Part shown: positions 48,514 through 58,593 of the stretch, piece after piece
Numbering within the stretch: the first letter of the stretch is position 1
How the letters are laid out: each line of letters starts with the position of its first letter
From: Buddleja alternifolia
Taxonomy: Eukaryota > Streptophyta > Magnoliopsida > Lamiales > Scrophulariaceae
DNA length: 64,000 bases
Assembly (NCBI GenBank): GCA_019426215.1
Contig: CM033399.1
Span: 34,667,022 to 34,731,021 of the forward strand
Direction: 5' to 3'
Position numbers and translations under genes: made by a program
Notes under the pieces: model-generated
Seen by the model: only the letters and a program-made list of their open reading frames with translations
The model's database searches: none
Told to the model about the DNA's origin: nothing

Positions 48514-48680
48514 TGTTATATTAGAGTTATTATTATTATTGCTATATTATTGTTTCCTTATTAGATTAGGTTTACCTTTATTGTTAGTTTGTTAGTTACC
48601 TTTTCTATTATGTCTCTATTGTAAACTCTATATATATCTTTGATTATCAATGCAATCCTCAAGGGGAATTTACATTAACA
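48514..48680 (+). repeat. Possible solo LTR or LTR fragment
   Basis: The segment starts TGTTATATTAG, contains CTCTATATATATC followed by GATTATCAATGCAATCC, and ends near ACATTAACA. TG/CA ends and this TATA-to-CAAT arrangement are typical of short plant copia LTRs. A 5-bp target duplication was not found, and no internal region or partner LTR is present nearby, so this is tentative. Confidence 0.35.
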
Positions 48681-48965
48681 TGTTATTGTTACTATTAATA
48701 TACTATTTGAAATGTGAATGATATTTAACATGTCTTAAAAACAATATTGACTAAATGCATGTAGATTAATTGAACATAAAAATCAATTTCTTGCATGGTC
48801 TTAACAATGCTACTTATAGCAAATAAATTTAAAAAGACCGACAACACTTGAAATAACTAAATGAAATATTTATAGGTTTTATATTATTACTTTTGAGTAT
48901 TTCTAAATAGATCTTTTATTGTATAAAAATGATTTTCACGTGCGAATGCACGTGCACTTTACTAG

Positions 48966-49740
48966 TCTATATTACTATAAAAGTATGGATCTTAAAAATT
49001 ATTTTTTCCAATTGTGAATTACCATATTACCCTTACTTAGATTTACCTTTAAATAATTAAATTAAATAATTATTTGAGACTCTACATTAACTCACATTGC
49101 TTAATTAAATAGTTAAATTAACAACATTTGAGTCACAAAAGTCCCCTAATTAATTTGTCATAAACAAAAAAAATGCCACCTCTAATGAAACTTATGTAAA
49201 AATATTAAATTAAAGTTAATTAAATTATTAAAATCAAAGAATACAATCTAACAAACGTAGGCCTCTACATAATCAACCCACACCCTAATGAAACTTATGT
49301 AAAAATATTAAATTAAAGTTAAACTAATAAAATCAAAGAATGCAAAATAACAAATGTATACCTCTACATAATCAACATCACCTGGTTTCATTGCTTAATT
49401 AAATAATTAAATTAACAATATTTGAGACTCTACATTTTCTTGAAATCTTTCACTTGAAACTGCCGGCAAGCTCAAAGGTCCCCTAATGAATTTGTCATAA
49501 ACTAAAAAAGGCCACTCTACATTATGTCATTAATTACCATTGCTTAATTAAATAATTAAATTAACAACATTTGAAACTCTAAATTTTCTTGAAATCCTTC
49601 ACCTGATTGGGCTAAAATTTTAGTCTCAAAATATTTTGATGTATAAGTTGTATTACCATAAGTGTCATAATATTTCTCCTTTAGCCCATTTCTTATCAGT
49701 TAATTCTCTTAAACAATTACTTGTACATATTCTCTATTTA
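48966..49740 (+). mobile_element. Second Helitron, 5' portion, abutting the first
   Basis: TCTATATTACTATAAAAGTATGG begins immediately after the CTAG of the preceding Helitron and has the form of a plant Helitron 5' end. Internally there are two copies of a 103-bp unit (49182 and 49285) and three copies of a CATTGCTTAATTAAAT-containing word (49097, 49390, 49549). I could not find a 3' hairpin plus CTRR, so the right end (given here where a different repeat begins) is a guess and the element may be truncated. Confidence 0.5.
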
Positions 49741-52700
49741 TAACGTAAAGTGTCACGCCCCAATTTTTAGCCCTGAAAGGGGCCTAAACTAAAAGCGTGA
49801 ACCTTTCAATTAAGTAGTACAGTCCAAAATTGACACACTTCGACAACTAATCTAGTAGGGTCACGGCCCTAACGTCAACAAAACATTTTAAGTAACTTAC
49901 TATTCATGGCTCAATCTGCAATACTTACCTCTAGGATTGTCCATGTCTACGCTCAGATCATCCAAGTCATTCTCATTGCCCAACTCACTCTAACTGGAAG
50001 GAAAAAAGTGAAATACGTAAGCAAATGCTTAGTGAGTGCCAGTGCGTGTGTGTAAGTTGCTTAAAATAGTTTTTATTGATTTTCAAAGGATCATTTAAAT
50101 CCTAAATAAGAAAAGCAATTTATGATCAAGGTAACAAGTAAGCGATAGCTAGTATGAGACAAAGGTCTTAGTATATGCATGATGAGATTTTGTCAAATAT
50201 CATGGAAAGCATGCTCAAAACAATTTCGTTCATGATAAAGCTGGAACGATTGGTGGCATGATATTTAAGTTTTAAAACATGCATTTTTAAAAGTGTGCAG
50301 TCAATGTAAGTACCACGTACAAGGTTCAATGCAAGTATCATGTACAAGACTCCATGCAAGTATCATGTACAAGACATGTTTAAGTAACACGTACACGTCA
50401 CGCTTAAGCAGTAGGGGGCCATGTTAGCAATACTATCACGTCCGATGATGTACCCATAGCACTTTGGGTCCCTCTGCTTCTTCCTTATCACCCCTGAACA
50501 CGCGGCTTAAAATCCATCACCTTATACCTCCCCACGCAGGCTCGCGATGCCCGATTTGGTCATATCCGAAATATGCCACACGATAAATGACCCATGTACC
50601 CTCAGAGCACTCCGTCCTAGGTGCATGGATCTGGACGTGGATAGCGGGAACTGTTTAAGACCGCAAGCCCATGCTTGGCCGACCGAACCCTGCCCTATCC
50701 ATCGCCCGACCTTGGGCCCAACACAACCACGCAAGATGAAACATGTCACAAGAACACCATCATGGGAAATGATCACAATACAAGAACCAAATGATGGAGT
50801 ACTTTCACGAAATCCATAAAAACCAGTGTTTATTTTGAAATCATGCTTGCAAAATATGCATTTGAAACAAGTATGCAATCATGTATGTCACGAATGATTA
50901 AATGAAGCGTTTTGTGGCTCACGAAAGAATATTGAATCGAGCAATTATTTCTTTTTTTTTTTCCAGAATTTCATTAAAAGAATGTTTTCTTGAAATCATT
51001 TTCACAAAACCTGCCTGGAAAATTATTCTCGCAAGATATGTCTTTGAAACGTTAATGCAAAATGAGTCCATGATTTGATTTGAAAGTGTTGAAACTAATT
51101 TTCATGACCAGCATTCAAGTATGATGAAAGTACATAGATATATATACGACGTGCTCCTTCCACTTTTGAAAGACATATAACTATAATTTTGAGAGGCAAC
51201 TCACAGTACACTTCCGAGCCACTCAGAATTGTCACCGAGCGAATCTCCAACTCTACCAACTTGTCAAATTGTGTTTCCTCAAATAATTTTGTAGAGAACG
51301 AACCCAACACTTATCCAACTTCAATACTATGTATAGCTTGGATCAAAGAAGCTGAAAACCTCCATTGTTAATTCGTGAACAAGATTACACCAGATCACTT
51401 CACCGTGTGCCTCTTTTAATTGTCGCGCGTCTCCGCCATTATCGTTTGTTCGTCCCTTCAACAATCCAATCAATAACTAAACTTAATATCCATAAATTCT
51501 CAAATAACTAAGATTTCTTACAATCTAAATTTCATCTCAAGAACCTGACTGAAAAGGATAAATCATCCCTTCAAACTCAACATTCCGAAACTGCCAGATT
51601 TAGACACGTCATGCCACCTTGTAGACAAATCAACTTTCCAATCACATTACACCATGGATTTTCAAAATCCTACCACTAACGACATCTAAACTCAAAGTTC
51701 CATCTAGTGGTTATATCTAATTTACAATAGAACCACAAGAAAGGGTATTTCAAAACAAAGAAACATTAATAATATTTTCTGGGAACCAAAACAGCAGACT
51801 GCATAGGTCCGTTGGTGGCCATTTTTGGACAAGTTTCGCAACAATTTTCTACAAAATTTACCATAAAACATATCTACAGTCGATAAGGATTCTAACGGTG
51901 TTCTTGCATGTACAATCAGAGCATAGAAAAAGAGGTTTCTGGGCAATTCAATATGAAACACAGATTCTGGAATTCAATAGAGATTACTGGCAGTGATGAT
52001 TTGACTGAGAAGATTGAAATATTTTCTAAACGATTTCTAACAAAACTTGTCAGTAATAATATATACATTGAATGATATTTCTAGGGATGGTCTTGGATAA
52101 CCAATTGGACCAGTATAAGAAACATTTCAGGGGAAAAAGAAATGATAGACGGTTTTTGGGCTAAAAACCGGGCAGTGGCAGTGAATCTTTGACTAACAAT
52201 TCAGGATTATTTCTTTAACCAAAACCAGAAAACTCACCAGTAAAATCATCTACACGAATAGATATTTCCAACGGTATAATTGCATGAATGATCCGACCAG
52301 TGGAGGATATGCTTTTGGCAAAGGAAACTGGAGGCACGTTGCTGGAATTAAAACAGGGCGGATGATGTGGTGTTTGCATGTCCAATTCTGGAAATCTATT
52401 GAACCAATTATCAAGATTGGGGTTAATATTATTGTTCCTTGTCTTCTTATGATGAGTTTGATCTAAAGAACTCCAATATTGGATATCATTTGGTTCCTCA
52501 AAACTTGAAAATACAGCCATTGCCAGTGCTGGAAATTTCTGTGCGAAAATTGCTTGAAAAAATATGGTTACTATGTAGTGGGTTAAGCTTTCTCTTTCCT
52601 TGGCTCTCTTAATCAGTTTTTGTAGCTGAAAAGAGATGACAATGGGAATGAACTCTGATTTTAGAGCAAGAAATACATGAGTGGATGAGAGGAGAAAAGA

Positions 52701-53313
52701 AGAGCAAGATAGGTGTGCATATATATAGGGGTGATGAGGACTTTATTGCAAATTTTCTATTTATTTCCTAGTCCTACAATTATTGTATCTTATTCCAAAG
52801 TTTATACATGAATATGAATTGATATAAAATCCCCCAATTACTAATACTAATACATGTTAATCAAGTAATGTTCGTGGTGTCATACTACTAGTCATCGAAT
52901 TAGTAAGTATACTAATACTAAGAAAATTCGGCTATCACATAAAGTTCTATTGCCACCTTTGCTTGCTCTTCATCAGTTTTCTTGGCTGAAGTTATTTCCA
53001 GAATAGTATTTGAGTGTCACATTCGATATGAAAAATTGGTGGATAAGACAACATATGTATCTAATGTTAAGAGTTTACAATTCCTTTGTTTTCCTATAAT
53101 AAAATCTGGCAATCTCCAAAAAGTCGAAAATATAAACCAATCATCTCCAAGAAATTATCATCTTATAAACCCTTCACTTTGCACCCAAGCCCTCTTCCTC
53201 TTCAAGCATAACTCGTGGACCGGTATAACACTTCCAGGCGATACAGCTAAGCCCCGATATAATGGGGAAAAAAACGAAAAACCATCTGGAAAACTAATCT
53301 TTCATGAAGCACG
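49741..53313. other. Unclassified repetitive DNA between the Helitrons and CRY3
   Basis: Begins AAAGTGTCACGCCCCAATTTT, a word I associate with a widespread plant repeat. On the minus strand an exon-like piece (peptide GNENDLDDLSVDMDNP) ends in a GTAAGT donor near 49930. 50300-50400 holds degenerate tandem words CAAGTATCATGTACAAGAC. 50420-50760 is comparatively GC-rich. Several 60-120-codon frames are open on both strands, but none shows a protease, integrase, reverse transcriptase or transposase motif. The last few hundred bases should include the CRY3 3' UTR. Confidence 0.4.
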
Positions 53314-56300
53314 CTACTGCATTCTGTTCCCTTTATGGTTCCTCCATTTATTCTCTTCTATTGCAACTCTTCTTGTCCCCGAGGTCGTTGTCCTACTATT
53401 CGTTGGTTTTGTATTTCCAAATTTGAGAGGGACAACAGGCTTGATATACGACATTCCGGGGAAATGTCTCTTCTCTTTCGGTAGTGCTCTCAACTGAGGC
53501 AACCAATATGACACGAACTCGCCATCAGGATCGTAGTTTTGGGCCTGAATGATTTGAAGGATTAAATGTTTAGGATAATTGCATGCAAATCCCCTCATTT
53601 ATTGGGTAATTACCACGAGCTCCTTCCAATTTTACAAATTACCAAGACACCCCTTGTCAAACACTGACAACTCAAAAATAGGGGATGAAATTCTATCCAG
53701 AAGGTGAAATTGTAATATGATTTTACTGATAGGGGAAGTTATGATAATTTTTCAGACCTCGTGGTGTTTTTTGTAATTAGGATCTCACACAGGGGTGTCT
53801 ATGTAATTTACCATAAACATTATAAGTAAGATGAGACACTTCCTTATCAAACTTTATCTGTTCCAACTCATTTTCATCTAATATTGAATAATCGAAACTG
53901 ATTTTTAAGGAAATGAAATGGCGGAAGCAATTGAAGGTAACATACTTGCTTTGGAATGCTGAAATAACGGTCCTCTCTCGGGTCGTTCCCAACACCTACA
54001 AAAAGAAGGTAAAGCATTTTAGACTTGAATTAGCAGAAAGAAGAAAAGGGATGTAAATGAATTATCTGATCAAAGCGCCTTTAAAGATCACCTGCGCCAT
54101 AGGTCCAATTTCCATAATTTGAACAAGGGTCGTAATCCAAAAGACATGTCTCAAACCATTCAGCTCCCATTCGCCAGTCGATGCCCATGTCTCGGACAAG
54201 AAACGAACATACAATCTGTGACAAAGATTATTTAAATTTAGTTGAAAACTATAGAATGTATTGTTCTTAGATTCCATTTGATTTGGTCATGTAATATGAG
54301 ATTCGAGACAATCATATTTAAATTTACCTGTCGCCCACGATTTGACATAAAGCCAGTGGTTAATAGTTCTCTCATATTTGCATCAACTAGAGGGTACCTA
54401 AAAGTTGGGAAATACAAAATCAATCAACTGAACCTTGAAAATGATAACAGTAATCAATAGTTTTATTTCTTTTATTCAATCAGAGCTATTGCAATAAACA
54501 AGAAATATAATGAAATCAAAAGCCCTGAACACATACCCAGTCCGGCCATTTCTCCAGGCATCAAAGAGTCCTTGGTCTAGGCTCCAATTCGTCTGTACGT
54601 TTCGAGGTCCGCCTTGAAACGAAAAAAATAAGCAAAAAGAAATGTACTAAAAAAAACTATGCATCTACAAGTATCTGGAAGTTATGATTTGAAACATATA
54701 TAATGATCTCAAATATTGCAAAAAAATCACTATAGCAACTGGACATGCAAATTTGGACTTGGATCCCATGTAAGAAATGTGTTCTTAAATTAATAATAAA
54801 TGTCGCATCTACCATACAAACACGAGTTGAGGTGGATGCCAAGGTAAATCTAGAAGTCTTTTTCATACATTGGACATTATGCTGATTACGTAAATAGATT
54901 TGTTTTTTAATCTGGGAATAACATTATAATTTACCTGCATGGAAAAGAGAGTTTTCCTGCTTGATTGATAGAAATCTGAAGTAGTCCCTCCATATCAATT
55001 CAAACAACACCCTGGAAAAATTACTAGTTTCGTAAGGATATTCCATGACGTTCTTAATAATATCAACATCACAACGTAGTGACATTGAAAAGATTTTGGA
55101 CTACACTAAATTTTGAAATTGGACTAGAATTTCCAATTATACTGAGAGTGAGAGAGAGAGAGAGAGAGAGTACCAGTAAGTAGAATCATTTGATTCTCTC
55201 TGTTTTTCATATCTCTTCACCTAAACAACTTCTTGTAAACATCAGTATCTTCACCGAGCTCGTATTGCCATTGATCTAACATTAATACGAAAATATAAAA
55301 TCAGTAGCTCTATACCTCTTCGTAAATAAAACGAGGCGAAAGGCTTCCAGATGCAAGCCAGGGTGAAAATTTTGTTGAGTAATCAGGTCCTAACATTCCA
55401 TTTCGGGTTACTTTATATGTCCTCAAGAGATCCTACACAAGTACAATTGTACAAAGCTTTGTTTTAAAAAAACAATAATCAGTGAATGCTTAGTTTCAAC
55501 TTTTCGATAAACAAAAATCGAAAAATAAGAAATTGCTCTTGCCTTCTTCCAGAAGTACTCATGTACTCTACTCAGTGCTGCACTTTCACCGCCCGCAAAT
55601 GCCATTCCTTTGCTCACCTGCATCAATGGTCATTACATACATGAAAAAAAAGAGGAAAAACAAACAAGATTTCCTGACAAAACAAGCAGAATCGAATTAT
55701 ATTCATAAACGAAACGACAACGCGCCTTTTCCATTTGAAGCCCAAGTGACGAAATCTCTGGAATGCATCCCCAGTCTTCAACACTAGGAGCGGGACCCAG
55801 TGACGCCGGGACCTTAATGCAACTCCGTATCACAGATTTCGACTCAACTGACTGCATATTTGATCATCTATATCAGAAAATATCTTCCAACAAGCAAGCT
55901 ATTTGGACTCAAAACATATAAGAGAAAACAAAAGAAGGAATACCTTACGAAACTGAGTATAAACATCCGGTAACGACGTGCAACTGAATGGAAGATCATC
56001 AATATGGTACATACTACATCCCCATGTTAATTCTAATTTGGTACCATTAGTGGGATTACACTTATTGGATATACCTTCAGGTGATTGTTCCATAATTTTC
56101 TTCAAATTTTTAGAAACTAATCTCTCAACATTCACCTCCTCACTACATGTTTCTTTCTGTGCATAAACCTGACAAATAAAAATCTCAGTGTTTATAGCCA
56201 CATTTTCTGGAAAATCAAGAAATCAAAATCATTCAATTGATGAACATATTGAAGTAGAAGAGTTTATTAACAGTGTGGGCCCCATATGTTTTTGCAAGAA

Positions 56301-57183
56301 TAGGAAGAATTTGCTCTGGTTTCCCCTGCTGAATCAAAAGGTTGAGCCCCCTCTTCATTAAACTTCTTTTCAAGTCAATCAAACATTCTACAACAAATTG
56401 TGCTCTCAGAGCTGCCAAATATATATGTTAGAATAAACAAGATAATAAAAGCATAAATATTAAACGACATAAGAAATTATGAGGTTTGCCTCGAGAGCGG
56501 AGAGAGAATTACATTATTAACAAAAGAGGTACATACCCATTATGTTACGGTAAATTACCAAAAACCCCCTCACCATTTTGAAATCACATTAAGTATCCCC
56601 AAGTTAAATTATTTTTACAATTGCATCCCTTGTGTATTTAAAATTTTTTAAAATTTTACCCCTAAAAACTTTACAAATAAAACCCTTGAGGTCTTGTTGT
56701 AATTTACCAAAAATCAGAGTTTTTTATTTATAATTAACACTGAAGTGACGGGTGTAATTCACCCTATACATATATGTGTTTGTGTGTATGTATACCTCCA
56801 GTTTTAGGGAAACCAAAGTAATGGGTAGTGGCAAAGAGTCTCGGGTCAAGACAATAAACGGGCAAGACAGCCTCGGATGAAGCCCATGCCTTGAACAAAA
56901 CCTCGTTATCCAAGATTCTCAAATCATTCCTGAACCAAACAATTGAAACCCCTTTGCCTTTCCTCTGCCCATCAAAACTGTACCTCGAAAATGTGTGTTC
57001 AGCGACCCGCTCCATTTCGTCCGACCCGAGATCCGGGACCCGGTGGAGTGTGTGTGCAGCTCTAGCTGCATTGGAAGAAGAATGCATTTTGTTGGAGAAA
57101 GAGATGAGGAATTTGGAATGGAGTGAGAGAAGAAGAGGGTTTATTGTGGGACGTGAAATGATGATGGTGAAATTATGGATCAT
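53314..57183 (-). CDS. CRY3: Cryptochrome DASH (CRY3), dual-targeted photolyase-like flavoprotein
   Basis: Thirteen exons, coding order: 56796-57183, 56272-56411, 55944-56168, 55726-55851, 55543-55617, 55316-55432, 55174-55220, 54935-55011, 54537-54612, 54328-54397, 54092-54215, 53946-53995, 53314-53544; 581 aa, close to the Arabidopsis protein. A Ser-rich, basic N-terminus of ~50 residues looks like the organelle transit peptide known for plant CRY-DASH. The photolyase N-domain follows ([41 protein letters not shown]). The FAD-binding helical domain carries [69 protein letters not shown] and [14 protein letters not shown]. Family members repair CPD lesions in single-stranded DNA. Intron 5 has a certain GC donor (AAG|GCAAGA). 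Intron 4 appears to use another (AAG|GCGCGT); a GT alternative five codons later would lengthen a conserved loop. Exon 3 carries a ~10-residue insertion ([10 protein letters not shown] region). Confidence 0.95.
53572..53815. repeat. Dispersed intron repeat, family B, copy in CRY3 intron 12
   Basis: Shares GGATAATT, TTATTG(G/A)(G/A)TAATTACCACGA, CAAATTA, TGATTTTACTGATAGG, GTTATG(A/G)TAATTT and CTATGTAATTTACC with the ARA1 intron copy, in the same order and relative orientation. Confidence 0.75.
55150..55170. repeat. (GA)n microsatellite abutting a CRY3 splice donor
   Basis: On the gene's strand the donor of intron 7 reads TG|GTACTCTCTCTCTCTC, so the CT tract begins 5 bases into the intron. 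Positions +3 to +6 of the donor are ACTC, which is weak against the GTAAGT consensus. Confidence 0.85.
56539..56762. repeat. TTACC/ACCCC-type dispersed repeat in CRY3 intron 1
   Basis: Begins GTTACGGTAAATTACCAAAAACC and ends near GTGTAATTCACCC. It resembles family B in using TAATTTACC ends and short C-runs, but the interior does not align well, so it may be a separate related family. Confidence 0.45.
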
Positions 57184-58593
57184 GGTTTTTTGATTTGCCT
57201 TTGTATGTTTGTTGGATTTTGATGTGCAGAGTTGAGAGGGGGTTGGTCGTTATTAACAGTTGAGAAGTTGACACGTGGGCAATGGAGGTGTGGGTGACGT
57301 GGGAGCTTGGTAGCCAGGGAGGTTTCTTCATATTAGAAGACTATTGGTAATAGCGAAAATGGTTCGGATGTTTATATATTAAACGGTCCAAATTAAATCG
57401 TATTATTTCATTATTGTAATAGATATTGGCATAACTTGATCTATTGTCCGATCCGACAAGAATTTTCAAATAATGGCGGATTGATTCTCGTATTGCAAGT
57501 GAAAATGACCTTTTATTGACAATTATGCATTTATTTATTATGTGAAAAGAAATCGACATCAGAAGAGTTGTACTCGATTTTGGATAGAAATGTCAGACAT
57601 TTGCATTTGTATTTTATGGGGTCATTCTATGCTAGACCGAGACCAATGGCCTCGGTCTAGCATAGAATTTACCATATTTTATGTGAAAAGAAATCAACAT
57701 CAGAAGAGCTGTACTCGATTTTGGATAAAAATTTCAGACATTTGCATTTGTATTTGGATCAAATTCCCCAAACATTGGAATGTTGCACTTGATTTGTTGA
57801 AATTCACGTCAAACTACTCACAATTTTATCACTAACTTTTCCAATGGTCAAATTAGACAAATGACCAAAATAACCTCTACAATTAATCAGAATCACAATC
57901 GGCTCCTGAGGATACATGTGTTTTTCTTTGGGTCGACCTGGCCTGACTCAACCCAATCCTGTGAGCCGCATTCATAGATCTGGCTAGATGAGATTATGCC
58001 ACATGTGGCGTCAATTAAGGCCTCATTGTAACCCAAAATAAAATGTGCGCCACATGTCGACTACTTATTTATACACCTTGGCCAAATCCTATAAATATCA
58101 CAAATCTCAATTTAGAGAATTTTTGAGGTTTATAGTTTATTGTTATGTCTTAGATCTGTATTTACCCTAAGTTGTCTTCCTGACTTGGTTGTTGGATGAT
58201 CCACGTTAAAAAAATACCCCAACTTAGCCTAAGGAGGATTTATTAACTTCAGGTAGTTTCCTATCTTGAGCAAAAACGATCGTCCAAGCTGGGAAACTGA
58301 AATTTGGGATGTAAGAAGAAATGGCAATTTCCTCTCTCTTAGCCACGTTCCGCCTCGTGATTGGTGTAACGTCTAGTGTTATTACATTCGTCATATGATT
58401 AATCCAGCGACAAACAACGTCTGTGTCTTCCCCCAATGTATTTTATTGAAGAAATTGATTGTCTTAATCGAGAGTGTATCACTTACATTGCGTCCAATAT
58501 GAATAACTATGGTGGATGATTTTGCATCGGACAATCTTATTCTCAGAGTCCAGAGACAGTTCTCATATTTATTATTCTTCGGAAACTTGAGCG
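57184..58593. other. CRY3 promoter and ARA1 3' flank
   Basis: Both neighbouring genes are on the minus strand, so this 1.4 kb contains the CRY3 promoter and 5' UTR (right of 57183) and the ARA1 3' UTR (left of 58594). A 141-bp-spaced direct duplication with a central palindrome lies at 57538-57757. I saw no other gene. Confidence 0.5.
57538..57757. repeat. Direct repeats (about 78 bp) flanking a 45-bp palindrome
   Basis: Copy 1 (57538-57615) and copy 2 (57679-57756) both start TTATGTGAAAAGAAATC and end GACATTTGCATTTGTATTT, with four or five differences. Between them, 57624-57668 is a near-perfect palindrome: 22-bp arms with a single mismatch and a 1-base centre, beginning ATTCTATGCTAGACCGAG. 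Confidence 0.9.

Larger units (their letters stand above)
46203..48965 (+). mobile_element. Non-autonomous Helitron (about 2.8 kb)
   Basis: The 5' end TCTATACTATACTAAAAGTG follows an A (46202). The 3' end has a 7-bp perfect hairpin CACGTGC-GAAT-GCACGTG, then CACTTTA and CTAG (48962-48965), followed by T. These are textbook plant Helitron termini. No Rep/helicase frame is present. A hAT element (47077-47428) is nested inside, and an LTR-like fragment lies at 48514-48680. The 5' boundary sits in a CTATAT microsatellite, so a start a few repeats earlier is possible. Confidence 0.8.

Noticed and set aside
48514..48680. Confident call of a solo LTR
   Set aside because: TG/CA-like ends and a TATA region are suggestive, but no target duplication was found, so it is kept only as a tentative feature.
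50305..50400. CRISPR-like spaced repeats (CAAGTATCATGTACAAGAC)
   Set aside because: Repeats are degenerate, head-to-tail and without regular spacers, in plant nuclear DNA.
52982..53497. 171-codon plus-strand open frame
   Set aside because: Its right part is antisense to the last CRY3 exon, which is well supported on the minus strand.
58224..58436. Minus-strand 70-codon frame downstream of ARA1
   Set aside because: Lies in the expected 3' flank of ARA1, with no conserved motif.
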